From assembly GCF_900240285.1 (NCBI RefSeq), contig NZ_OESS01000004.1, forward strand, positions 62,001-126,000: a DNA stretch of 64,000 bases, written 5' to 3'. The DNA is from Halobacillus sp. Marseille-P3879. Lineage in GTDB: Bacteria > Bacillota > Bacilli > Bacillales > Halobacillaceae. This document shows positions 1 to 7,465 of this stretch, in pieces (within the stretch, counting starts at the first letter, position 1; the number at the start of each line of letters is the position of its first letter). Position numbers and translations under genes: made by a program. The notes under the pieces were generated by a model. The model worked only from the letters and a program-made list of their open reading frames with translations. It made no database searches and was not told where the DNA came from.

Positions 1-1255
1 CAATATGGTTAACCCCTACCATGTAAGCGGCCTGTCTCATCCTGCATTTTTCTTTATCCCGCATCTTAATGATACTTTCAAATCCAAACACCATGTGCTC
101 CTCAAGCTTCTGATTAATTTCTTTCTCACTCCAGTAGTAATTCATCGAGTTCTGTACCCATTCAAAGTATGAAACCGTTACCCCTCCTGCATTACACAAA
201 ATATCTGGAATAACAAATATATCTTTTTCTTCAAGAATGGCATCACCTTCAGGGGTGGTAGGCCCGTTAGCCGCTTCCGCTAAAATCTTAGCCTTAATCG
301 TTGGAGCCGTATCCTTAGTAATCTGATTTTCAATAGCAGCCGGGATTAATATATCTACCTCCAGACCAAACATTTCCTCATTTGATATCGATTCAGCTTC
401 AGAATACTCCGATGCATGGTTCCCTTCTTGGACAAACTTAATAAGCTCTGGAATGTTGAGGCCATCTTTCTTGTAAATGCCTCCTTTAGCATCTGTCACA
501 GCTAAAATCTTTACGCCAAGTTCGTCTAAGAATTTAGCCGTCATCGAACCAACATTCCCGAATCCCTGGATGGCAGCAGTAGCTTTACTTAAATCAATCT
601 CAAGCACTTTGGCTGCTTCCTGTATAGTCAGCACAACACCTCTCCCTGTTGCTTCGAGCCTGCCGAGGGAACCGCCGATTATAATCGGTTTCCCCGTAAT
701 CATTCCCGGAATGTTATATCCTCGAAGCTGATCAAATTCATCGATCATCCATCCCATCATTTCCGGAGTAGTGTTTACATCCGGGGCTGGAATGTCTTTT
801 TCAGGTCCAATGATTGGTGTGATTTTTCGAATATACGTTCGACTTAAGATTTCCAGCTCTCTATCAGACAACTCACCAGGTTCTACAATCACTCCCCCTT
901 TACCTCCCCCAAGAGGAAGATCAAGAATGGCTGACTTTAAAGACATCCAAATCGACAAAGCCTTCACTTCATCAACGGTTACGGCAGGATGAAAGCGAAT
1001 CCCTCCTTTAGTAGGTCCTAGAATATCAATGTGCTGACATCGATAACCTGTAAAGTTCTGAACTTCCCCATTATCCATTCGTACAGGCAGGGAAACCTCA
1101 AATAAACGCATCGGCTTTTTCAATATTTCATAAATATTATCACTCAATTCCAGCCTGGTCACTGACTCCTTTAATAGGTCTTTTACAATTGTATAGGGGT
1201 TAAGTCCGTCGTGTGTAGTAACGTCCGATTCTGTCTTATCTCGTTTGTTTGCCAT
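1..1255 (-). CDS. NAD(P)-glutamate dehydrogenase (GudB/RocG family), C-terminus cut by the window edge
   Basis: Interconverts glutamate and 2-oxoglutarate plus ammonium in the cytosol. Read on the minus strand from ATG at 1255, the protein shows the family core: a substrate-binding GPTKGGIRFHP block, the glycine-rich PLGGGKGG block near residue 115, and a late AGGVTVSYFEWVQN segment. The window holds about 418 codons and stops at AAYMVGVNHI, roughly a dozen residues short of the usual 424-427, so the end is simply off the left edge. A GGAGGAAGG ribosome site sits just upstream of the ATG. It stands alone, divergent from the CDF transporter. RocG (catabolic) and GudB cannot be separated from sequence alone. 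No degenerate duplication of the gudB type was noticed. Confidence 0.93.
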   Translation of the reverse strand, partial: MANKRDKTESDVTTHDGLNPYTIVKDLLKESVTRLELSDNIYEILKKPMRLFEVSLPVRMDNGEVQNFTGYRCQHIDILGPTKGGIRFHPAVTVDEVKALSIWMSLKSAILDLPLGGGKGGVIVEPGELSDRELEILSRTYIRKITPIIGPEKDIPAPDVNTTPEMMGWMIDEFDQLRGYNIPGMITGKPIIIGGSLGRLEATGRGVVLTIQEAAKVLEIDLSKATAAIQGFGNVGSMTAKFLDELGVKILAVTDAKGGIYKKDGLNIPELIKFVQEGNHASEYSEAESISNEEMFGLEVDILIPAAIENQITKDTAPTIKAKILAEAANGPTTPEGDAILEEKDIFVIPDILCNAGGVTVSYFEWVQNSMNYYWSEKEINQKLEEHMVFGFESIIKMRDKEKCRMRQAAYMVGVNHI

Positions 1256-1413
1256 TTTACCCTTCCTCCTCAAACTGAATGCTTCTGTTCATAAAGTGCC
1301 TCTAGACAGCACATTTTATACTTCAGTAGGAGAAGGACTGAATTCGTGATTATTTTTACATCTTTTAAGCAAAATAAAACCATCGACAGTAAATAGTGAG
1401 GGTGAATAAACAA

Positions 1414-2400
1414 ATGTCTTATCTTAAGTTACTGAAAAAAGGAAATAAATCTTCCGGAGTAGCCGCTCTGGGTAATTCCTTGCTGGCGATTATAAAAGCA
1501 ATCGCTGCAGCTGTGAGCGGAAGCGGGGCTATGTTTGCCACCGCCATGCATTCCGTGGCAGACGCCACTAACCAGGGGTTTGTTTTTTTCGGAAGTGCGC
1601 TCGCAGAGAAAGAGCCGACCAAACGCTTTCCCTCTGGATTTGGTCGAATTGTCAACCTGTTTGTACTTGTTGCAGTTATTATTATTGCGATAATGGCTTA
1701 TGAAACTATATTAAAGGGCTGGGGACTTATTGTGGACCCGAAATCTTCGACTAACATTTGGCTGAATGTCGGGATTTTATTTGTATCTATTGTCATTGAT
1801 GGATATATATTAATTAAAGTCATGAAGGAGATTAATGAGGAAAGCAGAGCAGAGGCTAAAGGCTTCAGTGTGTACACTGATTCCTTTAAGAATTCCAAAT
1901 TAGCCTCTCCTCCCACACGACTGGTGTTTTATGAAGATCTGATTGCCACCTCAGGTGCTTTTATTGCCCTTCTATTTGTCGTTCTGTCCTACTTTACCGG
2001 GTTGTATTTCCTCGACGGTATAGGCACCCTGCTTATCGGACTGTTACTGATCGTTATTGCTATTAAAATCGGATACGAAAATACGATTGGGTTAATCGGT
2101 GTTGCCGCTCCCAGCATTGTAGAAAAGCGGGTAGCCGAGACCATTCTGGAGGATTCCAATGTAAAAGATATTAAGAAACTCCGCATCCTCCAGGAAGGCA
2201 GAGAATACCACGTGGAAAGCTATATAGAGCTGAAAAAAGGACTCTCCCTCGCTGAAGCAGACGATATTAAGTATCAGGTAAGAGATAAAATTCTTGAGGA
2301 TAAAAGCATTTCAGACGTTACAATAGGCATTCTTGAGAGTGACGAAGAGCAAAATTGGTCTATGGACCAATATGAAAATGGAGAAGAGAATAAGCAATAG
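1414..2400 (+). CDS. Cation diffusion facilitator (CDF) metal/H+ antiporter
   Basis: Predicted inner-membrane exporter of divalent metals such as Zn2+ or Mn2+. The N-terminal half carries CDF features: the first helix runs from about residue 18, AMHSVADATNQ supplies the HxxxD-type metal site, and a second polar site appears near the YEDLIATSG helix. A soluble C-terminal domain of about 90 residues (from SIVEKRVAET) has the ferredoxin-like fold used for dimerisation. I chose ATG 1414 over an upstream in-frame GTG (1396) because GAGGGTG lies 7-8 bases before the ATG. The acidic C-terminal tail (ESDEEQNW...) has no obvious metal-binding His run. The exact metal is unknown. Confidence 0.88.
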   Translation: MSYLKLLKKGNKSSGVAALGNSLLAIIKAIAAAVSGSGAMFATAMHSVADATNQGFVFFGSALAEKEPTKRFPSGFGRIVNLFVLVAVIIIAIMAYETILKGWGLIVDPKSSTNIWLNVGILFVSIVIDGYILIKVMKEINEESRAEAKGFSVYTDSFKNSKLASPPTRLVFYEDLIATSGAFIALLFVVLSYFTGLYFLDGIGTLLIGLLLIVIAIKIGYENTIGLIGVAAPSIVEKRVAETILEDSNVKDIKKLRILQEGREYHVESYIELKKGLSLAEADDIKYQVRDKILEDKSISDVTIGILESDEEQNWSMDQYENGEENKQ

Positions 2401-2426
2401 CCGGATTCTTTGTACGATCCGGCTAT
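2399..2426. terminator. Inverted repeat between convergent genes
   Basis: AGCCGGAT and ATCCGGCT arms enclose a 10-base loop, overlapping the CDF stop codon. No clear T-run follows on either strand, so it may be a weak bidirectional terminator for the CDF gene and the convergent methyltransferase. Confidence 0.5.
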
Positions 2427-2445
2427 CCACTTGAGAAGGCGCTAT

Positions 2446-3126
2446 TTAAATTTTCTTTTCCAATAAAAATACCCACATAAACGTTAAGGCTTGCTGCAGT
2501 TCTTTGGAAAGGGATAAAACATCTTTCCCTTCGGCCTCCCGCTTGTAAACCCCGTGGTCATCTACAAGCTCCCAACCTGTTTCCAAAGCCATTTGTTCAA
2601 ATTCCCAAGGCATCATCGTATTGCAAATGACCTCTTCCCCGTATACACGGCGATAGCTGTTCATTCTTGGTTTAGCTGTAGGTCCAAGCACTCCTGCACA
2701 AAGTTTGCCTCCAGGTTTTAAGGTCCGTCTGATTTCTTCTAAACCTGAAAAGGGAACCTCAACCCATTCCAGACAATTAATCGCCATTACGGCATCAAAG
2801 CTTTCATTATCAAAAGGCAGCTTTGTTATATCCCCTTGTACGAATGTGAGCCTGTCGTTTTCCAGTCTCGATTTGGCCAGCTGAATCATATCCTCAGATA
2901 TATCAAGACCGGTCACTTGATAACCTTCCTGCGCAAGCTTATAGGACGCATACCCGTCCCCACATCCTAAATCAGCAATCGTCTGTCCAAGCTTTACATT
3001 TTTCTTTATTAAAGGGATAATGGATTTTCTGCTGCCTGTATCCCACATGTTCTTACTGTTGGCGTTCCAGAACTCAGACCGTTCATCCCATTGCTTTTCT
3101 GCTTCTTTGTGCCAGTTAAATGACAT
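2446..3126 (-). CDS. Class I SAM-dependent methyltransferase
   Basis: Small Rossmann-type methyltransferase of unknown substrate. Motif I reads IADLGCGDGYAS, followed by the acidic loop of motif II (VTGLDISEDM), a QGDITKLPFDNESFDAVMAINCLEWV segment (motifs III-IV) and an LKPGGKL post-motif, the order seen in the UbiE/YcgJ-like Methyltransf_11 group. I prefer ATG 3126 (MSFNWHKEAEKQ...) because AGGGGAG lies 6 bases upstream. ATG 3129 would leave only 3 bases and the longer reading from 3156 has no ribosome site. Single-gene unit, convergent with the CDF gene. The B12-controlled RNR is divergent to it. Confidence 0.85.
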   Translation of the reverse strand: MSFNWHKEAEKQWDERSEFWNANSKNMWDTGSRKSIIPLIKKNVKLGQTIADLGCGDGYASYKLAQEGYQVTGLDISEDMIQLAKSRLENDRLTFVQGDITKLPFDNESFDAVMAINCLEWVEVPFSGLEEIRRTLKPGGKLCAGVLGPTAKPRMNSYRRVYGEEVICNTMMPWEFEQMALETGWELVDDHGVYKREAEGKDVLSLSKELQQALTFMWVFLLEKKI

Positions 3127-3334
3127 CATACTCTCCCCTTGTACGAATGGTTTCAAAAAAAATCACACGCCTCATTTATTCGATAAAACTCCCAAATTCT
3201 CCTCTATTTTCATTCACCCCTCCACTGTCATCCAACAAAAAGAGTTGCACATTTTTATCATCTCCGTTATGCTTAAAACACAATATAAGCTAAAAAACAA
3301 AAACACAAACACCATATATAGTATCCGCGAATGA

Positions 3335-3500
3335 AAGATGCCACAAGGCTTAAAAGGGAATCTGGTTAAAGTCTAGAACTGCCCCCGCAACTGTAAACGC
3401 TCGCAAAACGGCAAAAACCACTGTGTATCCTACACGGGAAGGGGCCGGAGTAGAATCGAGCGTAAGTCAGGAGACCTGTCTTGATTCGCAGCAGTTTCAA
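3335..3500 (+). ncRNA. Cobalamin (B12) riboswitch aptamer
   Basis: The leader carries the conserved pieces in order: AAAAGGGAAT with GGTTAAAGTC (J3/6 side), CCCGCAACTGTAAAC, then GCAAAAACCACTGTGTATCC with CGGGAAGG, and finally the B12 box AGTCAGGAGACCTG at 3465-3478. It is followed within about 110 bases by an intrinsic terminator and then the RNR alpha gene. Adenosylcobalamin binding would be expected to favour termination and lower class I RNR synthesis. Family knowledge: B12 riboswitches are known ahead of B12-independent RNRs in genomes that also carry the B12-dependent class II enzyme. Confidence 0.93.
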
Positions 3501-3585
3501 CTTCTTCGGGGACTGAGAAGATGAGGCGATGGAGCGAAAGCAGCTGCCGGCCATTTTCTTTGGCTCTCTTTCGCCCCATGGTTTC

Positions 3586-3616
3586 ATCCGCTCACCCGAA
3601 TGAGCGGATTTTTTTA
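3586..3616 (+). terminator. Rho-independent terminator, riboswitch expression platform
   Basis: Arms ATCCGCTCA and TGAGCGGAT enclose a 6-base loop and run into a T7 tract. It lies between the B12 aptamer and the RNR start. A second long-range pairing, around 3526-3539 (GATGGAGCGAAAG) with 3569-3582 (CTTTCGCCCCATGG), may take part in switching. That pairing is inferred, not shown. Confidence 0.9.
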
Positions 3617-3658
3617 TGGATTATACTATTTTTTTATTTTATAGAGGAGTGGTCAAAC

Positions 3659-5881
3659 TTGAGTACTGTAATCAAATCGTATTGGGAGAATTGGCTTGAA
3701 GCTCAAAAAGAACATTTTCCTTCTTTGCCTGTAGAACGCCTGATTAAAAAAACAAAGGAATTTAAAGGCAACAAGGAAGAACAGGCAAAGTCTTTAATCC
3801 TGGAGGCGTTAGCTGAAATTAGCGAAACAGCACCTGACTGGACATACTTAGCCAGCAGAATTCATCTGCAGCAAATGTATGAAGCAGCCATTGCTAACCG
3901 CGGCACCACCAAAGCTTATGAAGGGCTTTATCAGCTTGTGAAAATTCTAGTAGAAGAAGACATCTATGACCCAAACTTACTAAGTCTCTACAGTGAAGAA
4001 GAGATGAATGAACTTGAACAGTCGATTGCTCCTGAGCGCGATAACTTGTTTACTTACATTGGCATAAAAACGCTAGGCGACCGTTATCTGGCACGCTCAA
4101 AAGCCGGCCGTGTATATGAGCTTCCGCAGGAACGATTTATGATTATTGCGATGGTGTTAATGGCTCATGAACGAGCAGAACGCCGCTTAGAGCTGGTGAA
4201 AGAATCTTACTGGGCACTAAGCCACCTGTATATGACTGTAGCTACTCCTACCCTGGCGAATGCAGGAAAACGTTACGGCCAGTTAAGCTCATGTTTCATT
4301 GATACGATTGATGATAGTCTTCAGTCGATTTATGACAGCAATACCGACATCGCCAATTTAAGTAAGCACGGCGGCGGGATCGGAGTTTATTTAGGAAAAA
4401 TCAGAAGCCGCGGCAGTGATATCCGCGGATTTAAAGGTGTGTCCTCAGGTGTTCTTCCGTGGATGAAACAATTAAACAACACAGCTGTTAGTGTAGATCA
4501 GCTCGGTCAGCGTCAGGGAGCTGTTGCCGTCTATCTAGACATCTGGCATAAAGACATCTTTCCTTTTCTGGACAGCCGGTTAAATAACGGAGATGAACGC
4601 CAGCGTACGCACGATTTATTTACAGGTGTATCGGTTCCGGACCTGTTTATGGAAGCTGTGGAAAACCGGGAAGACTGGTATTTATTTGACCCTCATGAAG
4701 TTCGAAGTGTCATGGGATTCTCTCTTGAGGATTATTATGATGAAAAACGAGGAGAGGGATCATTCAGGGCACGCTATCAAGCATGCATCGAAAACGAAGA
4801 GCTTTCCCGAGAAAAAGTGCCCGCCATCGAGATTATGAAACGGATTATGATCGGTCAGCTGGAAACCGGGACACCTTATATGTTTTACCGTGATGAAGTC
4901 AACCGGATGAATCCAAACGGCCACAAAGGCATGATCTACTGCAGTAACTTATGTACTGAAATTACACAAAACCAAAGTCCGACCACCCAGGAGGAGCAGC
5001 GGGTAGAAGACGGAAAAATAATTACGGTACAGTCCCCAGGTGACTTTGTAGTGTGTAATTTATCAAGTATTAACTTAGGACGGGCCGTACCTGAAGATGT
5101 GCTCGCAAGACTGATCCCGATTCAAGTACGAATGCTCGATAATGTTATCGATCAGAACACGATCCCTGTCCTGCAGGCACAGTTAACCAACCAATCATAC
5201 AGAGGAATCGGATTAGGTACATTTGGCTGGGCCCATCTCCTCGCTAAGAAAAAGTTAGCCTGGGAGTCCGATGAGGCAGTAAAATACGCTGACGAAGTAT
5301 ATGAACAAATTTCGTATTATACGATTTCAGCCAGCAGTGAATTAGCTAAGGAGAAAGGGAGCTATCCTCTTTTTGAAGGTTCAGACTGGGAGACGGGAGA
5401 ATATTTCGTTAAACGGGCGTTTGATCAGGATAGTAATTACGACTGGGAAAGCCTTCAACACGAGGTGGAACAGAACGGCATACGTAACGGCTATCTCATG
5501 GCTGTCGCCCCTAACTCAAGCACCTCTCTGATCGCAGGCAGTACGGCCAGCATTGATCCGATCTTTAAAAAGTTCTATTCCGAAGAAAAGAAAGACTACA
5601 AGATTCCTGTTACGGCTCCGGATTTAAGTCCAGAAACATTCTGGTATTATAAGTCAGCCTATGATGTAGACCAGCACGCAAGCATTAAACAGAACGCTGC
5701 ACGTCAAAGATACATTGACCAGTCGATTTCATTTAATCTCTATGTAAAAAACTCGATAAAAGCTAAAGAACTGCTGGCTTTACACATCGATGCCTGGAAG
5801 TCCGGTTTAAAAACAACCTATTATACCCGCTCTACTTCAAGCCAGGGCGAATTTGATGAGTGTGAAAGCTGCTCATCTTAA
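3659..5881 (+). CDS. nrdA: Ribonucleoside-diphosphate reductase class I, alpha subunit
   Basis: Catalytic subunit that reduces ribonucleotides with a radical delivered by the beta subunit. Visible active-site elements: LSSCF (Cys near residue 212) and VVCNLSS (Cys near 466) for the redox disulfide, SNLCTE (Asn/Cys/Glu near 430-434) as radical site, a paired-Tyr KTTYYTR segment, and a C-terminal CESC shuttle pair. From about residue 60 it aligns with E. coli NrdA (APDWTYLASRI region), but the first half of the usual ATP-cone is missing. The start is TTG 3659 with GAGGAG 9 bases upstream. The open frame further upstream runs through the riboswitch terminator and is not coding. 740 residues. Class Ia versus Ib is uncertain. 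Forms an operon with the beta gene, 14 bases downstream. Confidence 0.93.
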   Translation: MSTVIKSYWENWLEAQKEHFPSLPVERLIKKTKEFKGNKEEQAKSLILEALAEISETAPDWTYLASRIHLQQMYEAAIANRGTTKAYEGLYQLVKILVEEDIYDPNLLSLYSEEEMNELEQSIAPERDNLFTYIGIKTLGDRYLARSKAGRVYELPQERFMIIAMVLMAHERAERRLELVKESYWALSHLYMTVATPTLANAGKRYGQLSSCFIDTIDDSLQSIYDSNTDIANLSKHGGGIGVYLGKIRSRGSDIRGFKGVSSGVLPWMKQLNNTAVSVDQLGQRQGAVAVYLDIWHKDIFPFLDSRLNNGDERQRTHDLFTGVSVPDLFMEAVENREDWYLFDPHEVRSVMGFSLEDYYDEKRGEGSFRARYQACIENEELSREKVPAIEIMKRIMIGQLETGTPYMFYRDEVNRMNPNGHKGMIYCSNLCTEITQNQSPTTQEEQRVEDGKIITVQSPGDFVVCNLSSINLGRAVPEDVLARLIPIQVRMLDNVIDQNTIPVLQAQLTNQSYRGIGLGTFGWAHLLAKKKLAWESDEAVKYADEVYEQISYYTISASSELAKEKGSYPLFEGSDWETGEYFVKRAFDQDSNYDWESLQHEVEQNGIRNGYLMAVAPNSSTSLIAGSTASIDPIFKKFYSEEKKDYKIPVTAPDLSPETFWYYKSAYDVDQHASIKQNAARQRYIDQSISFNLYVKNSIKAKELLALHIDAWKSGLKTTYYTRSTSSQGEFDECESCSS

Positions 5882-5895
5882 GGAGGAAAAACAAA

Positions 5896-6936
5896 TTGGA
5901 ACCTACACTACAGAAACGAAAGCTCGTTGACCATCAAGCACCAAACGCTTCTACAGGGATGGTCAATGGAAGGAGCTCGAACGTCCTTAACTGGGACGAT
6001 ACCCGTTATTCATGGGCTTATCCTATGTATAAAACAATGCTCGCCAACTTCTGGATCCCAAGTGAAATCAATATGAGCAACGACTTAAAACAATGGCCTG
6101 AGCTTTCTGAACAAGAACAGGCTTCATTTAAGAAGATCATCGGTCTGCTTGCCTTTCTTGATTCGATTCAAACCGATTACTCCGGTAAAATCGCCGATTA
6201 TCTGACAGATTCAAGTGTGTCGGCACTAATGCAGGTGTTGGCTTTCCAAGAAGTTGTTCATAACCAGTCATACTCTTATGTTCTTTCAACATTAGTGGAT
6301 CAAAGTGAACAGGAGCGTATCTTTGAATATTGGAAGCATGACGCGATTTTAATGGAGAGAAACCAATTCATTACCGATGGCTACGAGGAATTCGCCAATG
6401 ATCCAAGCATTGAGAAATTTTTAAAGTCCGTCGTCTATGACGTGGTTCTGGAAGGTCTCTTCTTCTATGCCGGTTTCGCTTTCTTCTATAATCTGGCCCG
6501 AAATCAAAAAATGGTTTCTACGAGCACGATGATTAATTATATTAACCGAGATGAACAGATCCACGTGAACTTATTCGCTCATATTTTCAAAGAAACCTTA
6601 AATGAAAATCCTCAACTGGACCGTGAGTGGTACGAGAACTTTGTCACCGAAACGTTTAAAGAAGCCGTTGAGCTTGAGATTAAATGGGCTCATCATATTA
6701 TTGGCAATGAATTCCCCGGAATTCCTATTGATGATTTAGAGGATTATATCCGCTTTATTGCAAATAAGAGATGTAAATTAATGGGCGCTGAAAAACCCTA
6801 CCCTGAATATTCAGAGAATCCGTTAAAATGGATTCGAGCCTATCAGGAGGTAGACGAAGGTAAATCTGACTTCTTTGAACAAAAGTCGAGACAATACACT
6901 AAAGTTTCTGAAGATAATGGATTTGATGATTTATAA
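5896..6936 (+). CDS. nrdB: Ribonucleoside-diphosphate reductase class I, beta (radical) subunit
   Basis: Ferritin-like protein that houses the dinuclear metal site and tyrosyl radical for the alpha subunit. Ligands visible: Asp near residue 89 (FLDSIQ), Glu 119 and His 122 (FQEVVHNQ), Glu in the VLEGLFFYAGF helix, and Glu/His in NRDEQIH. The radical tyrosine equivalent is Tyr 126 (HNQSYSY), so a conventional Y-radical enzyme is expected. TTG start at 5896 follows AAGGAGGAAAAAC. 346 residues, normal length, with no N-terminal ATP-cone. No nrdI or nrdH lies nearby, unlike a typical class Ib operon. A strong terminator follows. Confidence 0.93.
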   Translation: MEPTLQKRKLVDHQAPNASTGMVNGRSSNVLNWDDTRYSWAYPMYKTMLANFWIPSEINMSNDLKQWPELSEQEQASFKKIIGLLAFLDSIQTDYSGKIADYLTDSSVSALMQVLAFQEVVHNQSYSYVLSTLVDQSEQERIFEYWKHDAILMERNQFITDGYEEFANDPSIEKFLKSVVYDVVLEGLFFYAGFAFFYNLARNQKMVSTSTMINYINRDEQIHVNLFAHIFKETLNENPQLDREWYENFVTETFKEAVELEIKWAHHIIGNEFPGIPIDDLEDYIRFIANKRCKLMGAEKPYPEYSENPLKWIRAYQEVDEGKSDFFEQKSRQYTKVSEDNGFDDL

Positions 6937-6944
6937 ACTGCAGT

Positions 6945-6979
6945 CTCCCGAATCATTTAAAATGGTTCGGGAGTTTTTT
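6945..6979 (+). terminator. Intrinsic terminator of the RNR operon
   Basis: CTCCCGAA and TTCGGGAG arms with a 13-base loop, followed by T6. It lies 9 bases after the beta-subunit stop codon. Confidence 0.93.
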
Positions 6980-6980
6980 A

Positions 6981-6997
6981 TGTCAACTTTTCTTACA
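6981..6997 (+). promoter_or_regulatory. TnrA/GlnR box 1 (upstream of the glnK promoter)
   Basis: TGTCAACTTTTCTTACA is a perfect match to the TnrA/GlnR consensus TGTNAN7TNACA. It is centred about 61 bases before the predicted glnK transcription start, upstream of the -35, a position suited to activation under nitrogen limitation. Confidence 0.82.
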
Positions 6998-7014
6998 TGA
7001 ATTAAAAATTGGTA

Positions 7015-7043
7015 TTGATTTTTCTGAATTTTTGCTTTATAGT
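7015..7043 (+). promoter_or_regulatory. Sigma-A promoter of glnK-amtB
   Basis: TTGATT and TATAGT are separated by exactly 17 bases. The start point should fall near 7050. The promoter lies between the two TnrA/GlnR boxes. Confidence 0.7.
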
Positions 7044-7064
7044 TAGTTTTATCATTACTTAATA

Positions 7065-7081
7065 TGTTAGGAAAACTTACA
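7065..7081 (+). promoter_or_regulatory. TnrA/GlnR box 2 (downstream of the promoter)
   Basis: TGTTAGGAAAACTTACA, again a perfect TGTNAN7TNACA match and nearly palindromic. It is centred about 23 bases after the predicted start and 84 bases from box 1, which fits repression by GlnR when nitrogen is plentiful, or looping between the two boxes. Confidence 0.8.
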
Positions 7082-7104
7082 TACAATAAAGGAGGAAGTC
7101 ATCC

Positions 7105-7446
7105 ATGAAAAAGATTGAAGCCATTATACGCCCTGAAGCTTTTCAGTCGCTTCGAGAGAACCTTGATACATTGGGCGTGAAGGGATTAACAGTTTCTGAG
7201 GTAGCGGGCTGCGGCCAGCAGAAAGGCCAGGAAGGAATCTTCCGCGGCAACCGTTATGAAGTAAAGCTGTACCCGAAAGTCAAAGTAGAAATGGTAGTCG
7301 ATGATTCCGAGATTAAGGATATCATTGAAGTTATTACAAACACCTGTGCAACAGACCAGGTGGGCGATGGAAAGATCTTCGTATCTTCCATTGAAGAAGT
7401 TTACCGCATTCGTACTGGTGAAAAAGGAAAAGCTGCACTTATTTAA
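7105..7446 (+). CDS. glnK: PII nitrogen-regulatory protein GlnK
   Basis: Trimeric signal protein that senses ATP/ADP and 2-oxoglutarate and gates the ammonium channel. The T-loop spans roughly residues 37-55 with the conserved tyrosine in GNRYEV. The C-terminal PII signature GDGKIFVSSIEEVYRIRTGEKG (split by one residue from my reading frame notes) is intact, and length (113) is normal. ATG 7105 follows AAAGGAGG by 9 bases. The gene is first in an operon with amtB. This order is the reverse of the B. subtilis amtB-glnK pair. Control by the two TnrA/GlnR boxes upstream is expected. Confidence 0.95.
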   Translation: MKKIEAIIRPEAFQSLRENLDTLGVKGLTVSEVAGCGQQKGQEGIFRGNRYEVKLYPKVKVEMVVDDSEIKDIIEVITNTCATDQVGDGKIFVSSIEEVYRIRTGEKGKAALI

Positions 7447-7465
7447 TATTATGGGGAAGGATGTC

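Noticed and set aside
3521-3658. In-frame N-terminal extension of the RNR alpha gene
   Set aside because: It would be translated from inside the riboswitch expression platform and through the terminator stem. There is no ribosome site, while TTG 3659 has a good one.
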